Positions 8,748 to 17,685 are shown, counted from the stretch's first letter. The stretch is DNA of 64,000 nt from CADEED01 sp039931065 (GCA_039931065.1 JBDTSP010000002.1:62001-126000); one strand, 5' to 3'. The notes: generated from the sequence alone by a model not told the origin. Translations and numbers: made by a program.

Positions 8748-9767
8748 ATGCGTATCGGTCCTTACGAGCTGAGCTCGTCTGTCGTGCTCGCGCCGATGGC
8801 CGGCGTGACTGATCGTCCTTTCCGACAAATCGCCAGGTCATTTGGAGCGGGTCTCGCCGCGTCGGAAATGATCACCAGTGACGTGCGTCTTTGGACCACG
8901 AAAAAAACGCAACTGCGCATGGATCATTCCGGCGAGCCCGAGCCACGCGTGGTGCAACTCGCGGGCTCGGATCCCGAACCGCTCGCCGAAGCCGCGCGCC
9001 GCAATATCGATCTGGGCGCACAGATCATCGACATCAACATGGGCTGCCCGGCGAAGAAAGTCTGCAACCGGCTGTGCGGCTCGGCACTTCTCACTGATGA
9101 AGCTCTGGTCGCGAAAATTCTTTCCGCCGTGGTCGCCGCGTCCAGCGTGCCGGTAACCCTGAAGACACGCACGGGCTTCCGCCGCGATCAACGCAACGGC
9201 GTGCGCATCGCGCAACTCGCTGAATCGTGTGGCATCGCAGCGCTCGCAATTCATGGCCGCACACGTGAAGATTTTTATGAAGGAGCAGCGGAGTACGAAA
9301 CCATTCGCGAAATCAGATCGCGTGTGAAAATTCCGTTATTCGCGAATGGTGATATTGATTCGCCACAAAAAGCGCGCGCAGTGCTTGATTTGACTGGCGC
9401 AACAGGAGTAATGCTCGGCCGCGCCGCGCATGGCTCACCGTGGATCTTTCGTGATGTCAATTATTTTTTGTCGCACGGAAAAATTGCGCCCGCACTTCCA
9501 CTTCGAAAAGTGCGTGATACCATCCTCGCGCATCTCGAATCCCTCTACGCTTTTTACGGCGAAGAGACAGGACTTCGAGTCGCACGCAAACACCTCGGTT
9601 GGTATTTTGAAAAATTGCAGGACGCGCCCGATGTTCGTCGGGGGTTGATGGCAGCTTCAACGTCGGCGTCGCAGTTTGCGTTGTCGGAAAAAAGTCTGGA
9701 TGGCTGGTTGCAGACCAGTAGCCAGACCACCGTTGCAGCCTGGGGAGGATTTGCAGCGAGTGTTTAA
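8748..9767 (+). CDS. dusB: tRNA-dihydrouridine synthase B
   Basis: FMN-dependent reduction of uridine to dihydrouridine in the tRNA D-loop. The 339-residue product shows VLAPMAGVTDRPFR at the start of the TIM barrel, INMGCPAKKVCNRLCGSAL with the catalytic Cys, and AIHGRTRE for FMN binding. I start at the ATG at 8748; the frame is open upstream only as a shadow of the previous gene. It is followed by fis, the classic dusB-fis pair. From about 9240 onward, codon third positions become clearly A/T-richer than in the first half or in neighbouring genes. Confidence 0.96.
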   Translation: MRIGPYELSSSVVLAPMAGVTDRPFRQIARSFGAGLAASEMITSDVRLWTTKKTQLRMDHSGEPEPRVVQLAGSDPEPLAEAARRNIDLGAQIIDINMGCPAKKVCNRLCGSALLTDEALVAKILSAVVAASSVPVTLKTRTGFRRDQRNGVRIAQLAESCGIAALAIHGRTREDFYEGAAEYETIREIRSRVKIPLFANGDIDSPQKARAVLDLTGATGVMLGRAAHGSPWIFRDVNYFLSHGKIAPALPLRKVRDTILAHLESLYAFYGEETGLRVARKHLGWYFEKLQDAPDVRRGLMAASTSASQFALSEKSLDGWLQTSSQTTVAAWGGFAASV

Positions 9768-9809
9768 GAGAAGTGTTCAGGCTCGAGCACAGACGACGGG
9801 GCATTGTTA

Positions 9810-10094
9810 ATGACGGCGAAAACTTCACGGACCAGGAAAGACTCCGGTCGCAACGGCGCGCTCGAAGTGCCGCTTCGCAACCACGCCGAACGTGCGCTGT
9901 CCGATTATTTCTCCAATCTCAACGGCCACAAGCCGGCACACCTCTACGACCTCGTGTTGCGCGAAGTCGAAGAGCCGTTGTTCCGCGCGGTGCTGGATTA
10001 TTCGGCGGGCAACCAGTGCCGCGCCGCCGCGATCCTCGGTATCAACCGGGGCACCTTGAGAAAGAAACTGCGACAGTTCGGCCTCTCGGGCTGA
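9810..10094 (+). CDS. fis: DNA-binding protein Fis
   Basis: A nucleoid-associated factor that bends DNA and regulates growth-phase-dependent genes. The 94-residue protein ends in the Fis helix-turn-helix (NQCRAAAILGINRGTLRKKL), preceded by helices with VLREVEEPLFRAVLDYS. I prefer the ATG at 9810, nine bases after ACGGGG, over the in-frame TTG two codons earlier. It lies 42 bases after dusB on the same strand, so it is probably expressed from a dusB-fis transcript as in enterobacteria. Confidence 0.95.
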   Translation: MTAKTSRTRKDSGRNGALEVPLRNHAERALSDYFSNLNGHKPAHLYDLVLREVEEPLFRAVLDYSAGNQCRAAAILGINRGTLRKKLRQFGLSG

Positions 10095-10101
10095 CCCCTC
10101 C

Positions 10102-11667
10102 ATGCTCGTCACGATTCGCAGGGCCTTGCTGTCGGTATCCGACAAAACGGGGCTGGTCGATTTCGCGAAACTGCTGGCTGCACGCAAAGTCGAGTTGCTG
10201 AGCACCGGCGGCACAGCCCGGTTGCTGATCGACGCGGGCATTCCGGTGACCGAGGTCTCGGCCTACACGGGTTTCCCCGAAATCATGGATGGCCGCGTCA
10301 AGACGCTGCATCCGCGCGTGCACGGAGGACTCCTTGGCCGTCGTGGCATCGACGACGAGGTCATGGCGAAGCACGACATTCCGCCCATCGACCTGCTGGT
10401 CGTGAATCTCTATCCATTTGCGCAGACGGTGGCGAAGCCCGACTGCACGTACGCCGACGCCATCGAGAACATCGACATCGGCGGCCCCGCGATGGTGCGC
10501 GCGGCATCCAAAAATCATGAATCGGTGACGGTCATCGTGGATCCGGCCGATTACCAGCTGATCGCGGCCGATCTCGACGCCAACGCGGGCGCCACCAGCA
10601 TCGACACGCGTTCGCGCCTCGCCGCCAAAGCGTTCGCGCACACGGCCAGATACGACACGATGGTGTCCAGCTATTTATTGAGCCGCGAAGGCAATTCGGC
10701 CGAGACCTTTCCGCCCACCCTGCCGCTGGTCTACGAAAAGATCCAGGACCTGCGCTACGGCGAGAACCCGCATCAGCAGGCGGCGTTCTATCGCGAACCC
10801 GGGGTCAAGGGCTCGTGCGTCGCCAGCGCAAGGATGTTGCAGGGCAAGGAACTGTCGTTCAACAACATCGCCGACACGGACACGGCCATCGAATGTGTGC
10901 GGGTGTTCAAGGAACCCGCCTGCGTCATTGTCAAACACGCCAACCCCTGCGGCGTCGCGACCTCCATGACGCTCTCCGACGCCTATGACCGCGCGTACCG
11001 GACCGATCCGACCTCCGCGTTCGGCGGCATCATCGCTTTCAATCGCGAGCTCGATGAAGCCACTGCCATGGCCATCACCGGCCGGCAGTTCGTCGAGGTG
11101 ATCGCGGCGCCGAGTGTGTCGGCCGAGGCGGTCAAGGTTCTCGCCGGCAAGACCAACGTGCGCGTACTGCTCGTCGGACCACTCGCGAACGAAAACCCTT
11201 CCGAGCTCGAATATCGCAGCGTGGTCGGTGGCTTGCTCGTGCAGAGTCGCGACACGGCGCTCGCCGACCCCGACACTTTCAAGATCGTGACGAAGAAGCA
11301 GCCCACTCCCACGCAGTACGCCGACCTGTGGTTTGCCTGGCGCGTGTGCAAGTACGTGAAATCGAACGCGATCGTGTTCGCGCGTGACGGAATGACCATT
11401 GGCGTGGGCGCCGGGCAAATGTCGCGCGTTTATTCGACGCACGTCGCCGCGCTCAAGGCCAAGGACGAGGGCTTGCTAGTCGAGGGCGCCTCGATGGCGT
11501 CCGACGCGTTCTTCCCGTTTCGCGACGGCATCGACGCGGCTGCCGCGTATGGCATCAAGGCCATCGTGCAACCGGGCGGCAGCAAACGCGACGATGAAGT
11601 CATCGCCGCGGCCGACGAACATGGCATGACCATGGTGTTCACCGCCATGCGCCACTTCCGGCACTGA
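10102..11667 (+). CDS. purH: Bifunctional AICAR transformylase / IMP cyclohydrolase
   Basis: Last two steps of de novo IMP synthesis. The 521 residues hold an N-terminal IMP cyclohydrolase domain (RRALLSVSDKTGLVDFAK, LSTGGTARLL, GRVKTLHPRVHGGLLGRR) and a C-terminal AICAR formyltransferase domain (LRYGENPHQQAAFY, CVIVKHANPCGVA, QPGGSKRDDEVIAAAD). It starts 7 bases after fis and is followed 10 bases later by purD, so it reads as one unit with both. Confidence 0.98.
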   Translation: MLVTIRRALLSVSDKTGLVDFAKLLAARKVELLSTGGTARLLIDAGIPVTEVSAYTGFPEIMDGRVKTLHPRVHGGLLGRRGIDDEVMAKHDIPPIDLLVVNLYPFAQTVAKPDCTYADAIENIDIGGPAMVRAASKNHESVTVIVDPADYQLIAADLDANAGATSIDTRSRLAAKAFAHTARYDTMVSSYLLSREGNSAETFPPTLPLVYEKIQDLRYGENPHQQAAFYREPGVKGSCVASARMLQGKELSFNNIADTDTAIECVRVFKEPACVIVKHANPCGVATSMTLSDAYDRAYRTDPTSAFGGIIAFNRELDEATAMAITGRQFVEVIAAPSVSAEAVKVLAGKTNVRVLLVGPLANENPSELEYRSVVGGLLVQSRDTALADPDTFKIVTKKQPTPTQYADLWFAWRVCKYVKSNAIVFARDGMTIGVGAGQMSRVYSTHVAALKAKDEGLLVEGASMASDAFFPFRDGIDAAAAYGIKAIVQPGGSKRDDEVIAAADEHGMTMVFTAMRHFRH

Positions 11668-11677
11668 CCTCGAGCGC

Positions 11678-12961
11678 ATGAAGATCCTGATCGTGGGTTC
11701 CGGCGGGCGCGAACACGCGCTCGCGTGGAAATGCGCGCAATCCCTGAAAGTGTCCGAAGTGCTGGTCGCGCCCGGCAACGGCGGGACTGCAAGTGAGCCG
11801 CGCGTTCGCAACGTGAACGTGGCGGCGGAAGACATTCCGGGCCTCGTGGCCTTGGCTAAATCCGAGAAGGTCGGGCTCACCATCATCGGGCCGGAAGGTC
11901 CGCTGGTCGCAGGCGTGGTCGATGCGTTTGACGCCGCGGGGTTGCGCTGCTTCGGACCCACCAGGGCCGCCGCGCAGCTCGAAGGCTCCAAGGCGTACAC
12001 CAAGGAATTCCTCAAACGTCACGATATTCCGACTGCGGCGTACGCCACGTTCACGCGCCAGACGTTCGATGCGAATTGGGTACGCGCGCAGCGTATGCCC
12101 ATTGTCGTGAAGGCGAGCGGCCTCGCTGCCGGCAAGGGCGTGCTCATTCTCGACAGCGCCGAGGAAGCCATCGCGGCGGCGTTGTCGATGTTCGACGGAC
12201 AGTTCGGCGCGTCGGGCGATGAAGTGGTCATCGAAGAGTTCCTGCCGGGCGAGGAAGCCAGCTTCATCGTGATGGCCGACGGGAAAAACATCCTCGCGTT
12301 CGCCACCTCGCAGGACCACAAGCGTCTGATGGACGCGGATGCCGGCCCCAACACTGGCGGCATGGGCGCGTATTCACCCGCGCCCGTCGTCGATCGCGCG
12401 ATGCACGAACGCATCATGCGCGAGGTCATCGAACCTTCCATTCGTGGCCTCGCGAAAGACGGCACTCCCTACACGGGTTTTCTGTACGCCGGGATCATGG
12501 TGCATCCCGACGGCACCCCCAACGTGCTCGAGTACAACTGCCGCTTCGGCGATCCGGAGACGCAGCCCATCATGATGCGGCTCAAGAGTGATCTGGTCGA
12601 TCTCTGCGAAGCCGCGCTCGACAAGCGGCTCGAAGGGCTGCACGCCGAATGGGACGAACGCGCTGCCCTGGGCGTGGTGCTGGCGGCGGAAGGTTATCCG
12701 GACAACGTTCGCAAGAATGATGTGATCGAAGGCCTCGGCGCGGCGGCCAAACTACCCGGAAAGGTGTTCCACGCGGGCACGAAGTCCGAGGGTGGCCAGG
12801 TTCTGACCAATGGCGGCCGCGTGTTGTGCGCCGTCGGACTGGGCACGAGTGTCTCCGCTGCGCAGGCCGAGGCTTACCGACTGGTCGACGCGGTTTCGTG
12901 GCAGGGCATGCAGTGCCGCCGCGACATCGGCTTTCGCGCCATCGCCCGCGAGCGCGGCTGA
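11678..12961 (+). CDS. purD: Phosphoribosylamine-glycine ligase
   Basis: GAR synthetase of purine biosynthesis: 5-phosphoribosylamine + glycine + ATP to GAR. The 427-residue ATP-grasp protein starts MKILIVGSGGREHALAWK and contains IIGPEGPLVAGVVDAF, VKASGLAAGKGV, GPNTGGMGAYSPAP and LEYNCRFGDPETQ. It closes the purH-purD pair. Its stop is five bases from the stop of the convergent NTF2-like gene, leaving no room for a conventional terminator hairpin. Confidence 0.98.
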   Translation: MKILIVGSGGREHALAWKCAQSLKVSEVLVAPGNGGTASEPRVRNVNVAAEDIPGLVALAKSEKVGLTIIGPEGPLVAGVVDAFDAAGLRCFGPTRAAAQLEGSKAYTKEFLKRHDIPTAAYATFTRQTFDANWVRAQRMPIVVKASGLAAGKGVLILDSAEEAIAAALSMFDGQFGASGDEVVIEEFLPGEEASFIVMADGKNILAFATSQDHKRLMDADAGPNTGGMGAYSPAPVVDRAMHERIMREVIEPSIRGLAKDGTPYTGFLYAGIMVHPDGTPNVLEYNCRFGDPETQPIMMRLKSDLVDLCEAALDKRLEGLHAEWDERAALGVVLAAEGYPDNVRKNDVIEGLGAAAKLPGKVFHAGTKSEGGQVLTNGGRVLCAVGLGTSVSAAQAEAYRLVDAVSWQGMQCRRDIGFRAIARERG

Positions 12962-12965
12962 CCCA

Positions 12966-13463
12966 CTACTCCGTCAGGTTGTGCGCGTAACTCACGACGC
13001 GCGCGAGTTTCCAGCCGCTCGCCTCTTTCTTCCAAACCTGCGTGAACAACGAGACTTCGACGAGCTTTTCGGGCTTGCCGGGCAGCAGCTGGTAGAAGCG
13101 GTGTTCGCCGGTTTCCACCGCGCCATAATTGTTGAGCGGGTAAACCTTCATGGTGCCCGCGACGAGTTCGCGGCGAGCGCGGTAATCCTCGCCGGTCTTC
13201 TGTCGCGCGCAGGTGCGCGATATGTTCTTGATGAACTGCTTGCCGGATGTGGCGGTCAAGCCTCCCTTGTCATGGAACATCTCCAGGTCGTCGGTGACCA
13301 TCCCCTTGAGCGCCTCGATGTCGCAGCGGTCGAAGAAGGCAGCGAACAAGGCCGCGTCAGCCGCAGCGATTTCTTCAGTGAGTTGCTGTGTGGGCTTAGG
13401 GCCGGCAGTCTGGGCGAACGCCATCGGCGCCAGCAACGCAATTGCAATCAGGAACTTGTACAT
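12966..13463 (-). CDS. Secreted DUF4440/NTF2-like protein
   Basis: A 165-residue protein with a signal peptide (MYKFLIAIALLAPMAFAQ) and an NTF2-like alpha+beta fold typical of DUF4440: LTEEIAAADAALFAAFFDRC, a 'DDLEMFHDKGG' turn, and a C-terminal strand pair ending VWKKEASGWKLARVVSYAH. I chose the ATG at 13463 because GGAGG lies at proper distance and the signal peptide begins there; the longer open frame upstream is arginine-rich and unlike a protein. A second NTF2-like gene of similar size occurs at 47826-48305. Substrate and role are unknown. Confidence 0.8.
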   Translation of the reverse strand: MYKFLIAIALLAPMAFAQTAGPKPTQQLTEEIAAADAALFAAFFDRCDIEALKGMVTDDLEMFHDKGGLTATSGKQFIKNISRTCARQKTGEDYRARRELVAGTMKVYPLNNYGAVETGEHRFYQLLPGKPEKLVEVSLFTQVWKKEASGWKLARVVSYAHNLTE

Positions 13464-13644
13464 GGGAGCCTCCGCACGATTGGATGAGCTGCGTCCGCGG
13501 ACGGTTTGAATCGTACGCAATGGCCCGCGGCATGGGCGCAGGCGGCACGGACAGCCTCCCCGGTCGACGAAACGCAGGTGGCTTGGGCGAGGAGAGCCTG
13601 GCGACGCCACGGTGCCTTCGCAGGCCACTGCCGCGGTTCCCGGA

Positions 13645-14514
13645 TCAATCGCGACCGAGTTCTTTCGAAACCAGCGTGCCGATCTGTGCGTGCGCGGCAT
13701 TGAGCTCGGCCACCGGCAGCTGTGAGCCGCTCATGTAGACGGCCACGAACACCGGACGCCGCTGGGGCGGAAATGCAATGACGAGATCGTTGGCGGCGCC
13801 GTTCGCGCCGGTGCCCGTCTTGTCGCCCACCACCCAGCTCTTTGGCATGCCGGCGTGTACGCGCTCGAGGCCGGTCTTCGCTGCGCTCAACCAGTCGATC
13901 AGCAGCGCGCGCGAGGGAATCGACAACACGTCCTGCGTGAAGATGCGCAGCAGCGAATCGACCATGGCGCGCGGTGTCGTCGTGTCGCGCGGATCGCCGG
14001 GCGTATTGCTGTTGAGCGACGTCTCGGTGCGATCGAAGCGCGTCACCTCGTCGCCGATATTGCGCATGAATGTAGTTAGGGCGGCGGGCCCGCCGATGCC
14101 GGTGAGCAGGATGTTGGCGGCGGCGTTGTCGCTCACCGTGATGATGGCGACGCACAACTCGCGCAGGGTCATGGTCGACTCCCCCTTCGCGAGCACTGCC
14201 TCGACCATGGGCGAATTCGGCAACAGGTTCTCACGCGCGACCGGCAACGAGCGTTCCAGAGTGAACGCACCCCGATCCACCTGCCACAGCAAAGCGGCCG
14301 CCAGCGGCAGCTTCATGGTCGAGGCCATCGCGTACCGTGAGCGTTCATCGATCCCGAAACGCTTGCCGCTCTGCGAATCGAGCGCATGCACGCCGAGACG
14401 GCCGCCGATGCGTTTCAGGATGGCTTTGAGCTCGCGCTCGGCACTCGCCGCGACCGTGGGCGCTGCCAGCGCGGCCGCCAGGGCGAGACCGACGATTTGC
14501 CGCCTCGTGATCAT
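13645..14514 (-). CDS. Class A beta-lactamase, Tat-type signal
   Basis: A 289-residue serine beta-lactamase. The class A motifs are all present: active-site S-x-x-K in AMASTMKLP, SDN in VSDNAAAN, the omega-loop E-x-x-L-N in ETSLNSNTPGDPRD, and KTG in DKTGTG. The N-terminus MITRRQIVGLALAAALAAP has a twin-arginine pair before the hydrophobic stretch, suggesting Tat export as reported for other Gram-negative class A enzymes. The start overlaps the stop of the upstream ion-channel gene by one base, so the pair is coupled. There is no ampR-like regulator next to it. Hydrolysis spectrum cannot be predicted from motifs alone. Confidence 0.92.
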   Translation of the reverse strand: MITRRQIVGLALAAALAAPTVAASAERELKAILKRIGGRLGVHALDSQSGKRFGIDERSRYAMASTMKLPLAAALLWQVDRGAFTLERSLPVARENLLPNSPMVEAVLAKGESTMTLRELCVAIITVSDNAAANILLTGIGGPAALTTFMRNIGDEVTRFDRTETSLNSNTPGDPRDTTTPRAMVDSLLRIFTQDVLSIPSRALLIDWLSAAKTGLERVHAGMPKSWVVGDKTGTGANGAANDLVIAFPPQRRPVFVAVYMSGSQLPVAELNAAHAQIGTLVSKELGRD

Positions 14515-16427
14515 CAATCCTCCGCCAGCACGATTATCTGATCGTTCTGCGAGAAGCTGTGTTTCTCGGATTTTTTCGGATTCACGTTGACTCCGTACCC
14601 TTTGCCTTTGTCATCGGCGTGATTCATGAGCCGGTAGCCGATGGCGGTTTCACCGCGCTGCGCCGCCGCTTCGAGCACGGTGTAGAAGTCGACGGTGGTG
14701 CCGAGCCGGATGTAGTCGGTCATGGGGCGGATATATATCTCGGAACCCTCGGAGCTGAACAGCACCTTGAACACCTGTTCGAGGCTCTTGTTCTCCGACA
14801 GCTGCGACATCATGAGGCTCACGAGCTTGTCGCTGACGATGAAATCGTCCGCGCGCGCGATCTGCGCGAGCGCGCGATTCCGCAGGTCCATCATTTCACT
14901 CACGATACTGAGGCGAACGCCGGCGGCGTCCGCGAGATTGCGCAGGTGCAGCAGCGTGATCAACGTCTTGGCGTCGGCTTCCTGGATCGGAAATTCGTTG
15001 TAACTGAGCAGGATCACGTGCTCGAAGGTGGCGGCTTTCACCGCTGCCAGCGTCGCTGAATGGGTGATGTCGCCGTCCGCGAACCTCAGCTTCTGCCGCT
15101 TCATTCGTTTGGCGACGCTCATCAGGACATCGCGTGCGCCTTCGTGCCGGCAGATGACGATGGTCTCCGAGCCGGGCGCGACGTAGTTGTCGAGCTCCTC
15201 GATGATGGCCGGTCCTTTTTCGTTCCAGCCCAGAATGAGGATGCGTTCGGGGGCCGGCGGGAGCCGTTCGCGGTGCGACAGTGCGCTCACGTCGGGCAGA
15301 CCCCCGCCGGCGGTCGCCGAGAGGACGAACGTGTCGTCGTCTTCGCTGATCGCGATCACCTGGTCGCCGCTGCCAAACGCGGTCTCCATCGGCGGATTGA
15401 TCAACGCAGCACCGGCCGCGGTCATGATGCCCATGACGGTCGAATCCTCGTAGGCCGAGATCAATTCGCGGTAGGTGCGGCCCGCGAGCCCGGGCTCGTG
15501 TCTGAAATAAATTTCCGCGCCGTCGAAATCGAGCAACTCGGTGTAGACCACGGAGAGCCCCGACTGCCGACAGGTCTGCGCCGTGACCCGCGCGATGAGA
15601 TCCTCGCCCTGGACGTAGATGGCTTCCTTGCCACCGACCAACGACGCCGCCTCGAGATTCCGCGGCTCGCGGATCTCCGCCACGATGTGATAAGGCTGCT
15701 GCTTGCGCGCCGGGTTGTTGGTAATTGCGAGCACGGACTTTATAACGTGGATGTCGGGATTTTCGGTCTCCGGCGCGAGCACCACGATGGAACGGGCCGA
15801 GTGCGGATCGACCACCGCGAGATCGTCGAGGTCGAGCGGATTGCCGCTGCGGCAGATGATTCTTGTGTTCTTCGTGTTCGGAAATTTCGCGCGGATATCG
15901 TCTTCCATCTCGATCTTGTCGCGCTCGCTGAGGATCACGATGCAGGGCTTTTTCTGGTTCTCGTTGGCGATCAGCAGCTCGCCGATGATCGAATACACCT
16001 TGCTCGACCAGCCGAGGATCAGCGTGAAGTGTTGCTCGATGACGCGCGAGCGGCCTTTGCGCAGCTCGGCGAGCCGCGTTTCGAGGCCCGAGGTGATGGT
16101 GCCGATGAGGATGCTGACGATGAAGATGCCGCCGATGGTCACGAGCAACATGAGCAGTCGCAATTTCCAGCCCACATCGCCTGCGACCACGCCCGGATCG
16201 AGCGTGCGCAACATGCTCTGCCAGATGCCCTCGAAGAATCCGTAGGGATGTTCGTGGTCTTCGGGGTCCTGGCCGACCCGCATGACCGCCAGGATCAGCG
16301 ACGCCAGCGTCACGATAGACAGCGACAGCAACGCCAGCCAGCCGATGATGGCGATGGTGCCCCTGGACAGGGTGTTCTCGAATCGATAACGCAGTCGGTC
16401 GCGCCAGGTGACTGGGCTGTCCGGCAT
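14514..16427 (-). CDS. CASTOR/POLLUX-type ion channel-like membrane protein
   Basis: A 637-residue membrane protein of the CASTOR/POLLUX/SYM8 family. Two membrane segments (about 22-48 and 88-112) flank a pore-loop-like stretch (EGIWQSMLRTLDPG). A large cytoplasmic part follows with two RCK-like Rossmann units, the first beginning FTLILGWSSKVYSIIGEL and the second ERILILGWNEKGPAIIEEL. Plant relatives are nuclear-envelope cation channels; bacterial members are poorly studied. The start has GGAGGCGAG upstream. It lies 35 bases after yheU and shares a one-base overlap with the beta-lactamase downstream. Selectivity is unknown. Confidence 0.85.
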   Translation of the reverse strand: MPDSPVTWRDRLRYRFENTLSRGTIAIIGWLALLSLSIVTLASLILAVMRVGQDPEDHEHPYGFFEGIWQSMLRTLDPGVVAGDVGWKLRLLMLLVTIGGIFIVSILIGTITSGLETRLAELRKGRSRVIEQHFTLILGWSSKVYSIIGELLIANENQKKPCIVILSERDKIEMEDDIRAKFPNTKNTRIICRSGNPLDLDDLAVVDPHSARSIVVLAPETENPDIHVIKSVLAITNNPARKQQPYHIVAEIREPRNLEAASLVGGKEAIYVQGEDLIARVTAQTCRQSGLSVVYTELLDFDGAEIYFRHEPGLAGRTYRELISAYEDSTVMGIMTAAGAALINPPMETAFGSGDQVIAISEDDDTFVLSATAGGGLPDVSALSHRERLPPAPERILILGWNEKGPAIIEELDNYVAPGSETIVICRHEGARDVLMSVAKRMKRQKLRFADGDITHSATLAAVKAATFEHVILLSYNEFPIQEADAKTLITLLHLRNLADAAGVRLSIVSEMMDLRNRALAQIARADDFIVSDKLVSLMMSQLSENKSLEQVFKVLFSSEGSEIYIRPMTDYIRLGTTVDFYTVLEAAAQRGETAIGYRLMNHADDKGKGYGVNVNPKKSEKHSFSQNDQIIVLAED

Positions 16428-16462
16428 TTATCTCGCCTCCCTTTGGGGAGCGAGTCTAACTG

Positions 16463-16744
16463 CTAGCGCGTCATACCTGCAGGCTTGCGCACCACGATGT
16501 CGATGCTCTCGGTGTTCTGGTCGTAGACGATTTCGGCTTCTCGCCGCTCGAGCTGGCGGCGCACCTGCATCACCTTGGTCTCGAACGGCACGTCGCTCTC
16601 GCCGTAATCCGTGCCTTCGCGCAGCACGAACGACTGGATGACGCCCTCGATCGCGTCGGCCGACAACTCGGCAAGCGGCACGACGATGGGCGGCAGCGGG
16701 CGTTCGGAGTCGTCGTTCAAGTCGCGTATTTCCTGATGAGCCAT
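16463..16744 (-). CDS. yheU: YheU/UPF0270 family small protein
   Basis: A 93-residue protein whose last ~72 residues match the YheU family: PLAELSADAIEGVIQSFVLR, EGTDYGESDVPFETKV and VRRQLERREAEIVYDQN. Function is unknown. The ATG at 16744 gives a 21-residue extension relative to E. coli YheU and overlaps the end of the DoxX-like gene by 28 bases. A GTG at about residue 22 would give the usual length, but neither start has a clear ribosome-binding site. Confidence 0.85.
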   Translation of the reverse strand: MAHQEIRDLNDDSERPLPPIVVPLAELSADAIEGVIQSFVLREGTDYGESDVPFETKVMQVRRQLERREAEIVYDQNTESIDIVVRKPAGMTR

Positions 16745-17436
16745 GCGGCGCCGGCCAGCGAACTCGACACCGCCAGCATGAGCCATTCCGCGTGCACTTC
16801 GGGGTGCGCAATCACTCGCGGCAAGTGCAGCAGCACCACGAACGAAGCCATCATCCCGGCAAGCACGCCGGCCGCCAGCCGGGCCTGGATGCCGCTGAGC
16901 AGCGCCACACCCGCCGCGAGATGGCCCGCGCCGGTAGCGTAGGCCCAGAACAGCGGATACGGAATCCACGCAGGCACCATGCTCGCGGTGAAATCGGCGT
17001 AGTTGAAGTGGGCGAAGCCGAAGACGACGGCGCTCGCACCGGCGAGCAGGCGCGCGACCAGCGACAACGTGCCGCGCAATTTACCAGCACCGGCGGCGAA
17101 CAACGCGACGCCGCCCACGGTCATGAACGTGAGCTCGGCGGGGCCGTTCCATGCGCCGATGTGGCGCCACGAGGCGAAAGCCGCGGGCAGATGCAGCGCC
17201 AGGACCCAGAAACCGTAGAACACCGCGAGCAGCAATGCGCCGCCGCGCTCGCCCTTGCGGCTGAGGATCGCGCCGCCACCGATGATGAGCAGGATGCCGC
17301 TGAGATAGGCGAGCGGCGTGTGCATCGCGATGCCCTTCGGCACGGGTTGCCAGGTCTGCGCGAATTCATGGAAATAGATGCCGACGGCGCCTAACAGGAT
17401 GGCGCCGAGCGCGTAGAGGGCGGTGTTTAGGTTCAT
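16717..17436 (-). CDS. DoxX-like polytopic membrane protein
   Basis: A 239-residue inner-membrane protein with about seven hydrophobic segments, starting MNLNTALYALGAILLGAVGI. The segment FGFAHFNYADFTASMVPAWI followed by ATGAGHLAAGVALL resembles the DoxX/SURF4-like family. The start at 17436 is the first Met before the hydrophobic region; further upstream the frame runs through repeat sequence. It heads the run DoxX-yheU-channel-beta-lactamase-NTF2 on the minus strand. No catalytic motif is visible, so the function is unassigned. Confidence 0.72.
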   Translation of the reverse strand: MNLNTALYALGAILLGAVGIYFHEFAQTWQPVPKGIAMHTPLAYLSGILLIIGGGAILSRKGERGGALLLAVFYGFWVLALHLPAAFASWRHIGAWNGPAELTFMTVGGVALFAAGAGKLRGTLSLVARLLAGASAVVFGFAHFNYADFTASMVPAWIPYPLFWAYATGAGHLAAGVALLSGIQARLAAGVLAGMMASFVVLLHLPRVIAHPEVHAEWLMLAVSSSLAGAAWLIRKYAT

Positions 17437-17462
17437 GGTGGGGGCGCGATTGTTGTAGTTAG

Positions 17463-17540
17463 TGGGGAATGGGGAGAGGTACCGGCACCGGGGAATGGGG
17501 ACAGGCACCGATTTGCGGATGCAAATCGGAGCCAGTCCCC
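17463..17540. repeat. REP-like palindrome with an adjoining direct repeat
   Basis: Positions 17497-17516 and 17521-17540 form two 20-base arms around a GGAT loop with two mismatches. The arm begins GGGGACAGGCACCG. Immediately left of it, about 17464-17482 is a direct repeat of the same arm (GGGGAATGGGGAGAGGTACCG versus GGGGAATGGGGACAGGCACCG). It fills the gap between the bd-oxidase operon end and the DoxX-like gene. GGGGACAGG heads recur in two other palindromes of the window. Confidence 0.8.
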
Positions 17541-17556
17541 ACGGAGCCCGTCCCCG

Positions 17557-17685
17557 TCATCTTAGCCACCAGCGGATGGCGAGGCTAACTACACCTAACA
17601 AAGTTACGCTCATGGCCCATATGAGGGCCATCCAGCCGATTCGCCGCAGCAGCGGCGCCTCGCGTTCGCGGGCCGGCAGGTTCAA
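17557..17685 (-). CDS. DUF2474-type small membrane subunit of the bd oxidase operon
   Basis: A 42-residue protein reading MNLPAREREAPLLRRIG and then one transmembrane helix (WMALIWAMSVTLLGVVSLAI) with a WWLR tail. Small single-helix proteins of this type (DUF2474; the CydX-like position) commonly follow cioB/cydB and are thought to belong to the oxidase complex. The start is a TTG overlapping the cioB stop (TTGA), so it is translationally coupled. Assignment rests on size, helix position and operon context. Confidence 0.75.
   Translation of the reverse strand: MNLPAREREAPLLRRIGWMALIWAMSVTLLGVVSLAIRWWLR

Noticed and set aside
13645..14514. Beta-lactamase as a recently acquired mobile resistance gene
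   Set aside because: No insertion sequence, integron or composition change; it is coupled to a chromosomal gene, so it looks native.
17463..17540. Short direct repeats as the start of a CRISPR array
   Set aside because: Only two imperfect copies, no regular spacers and no cas genes.
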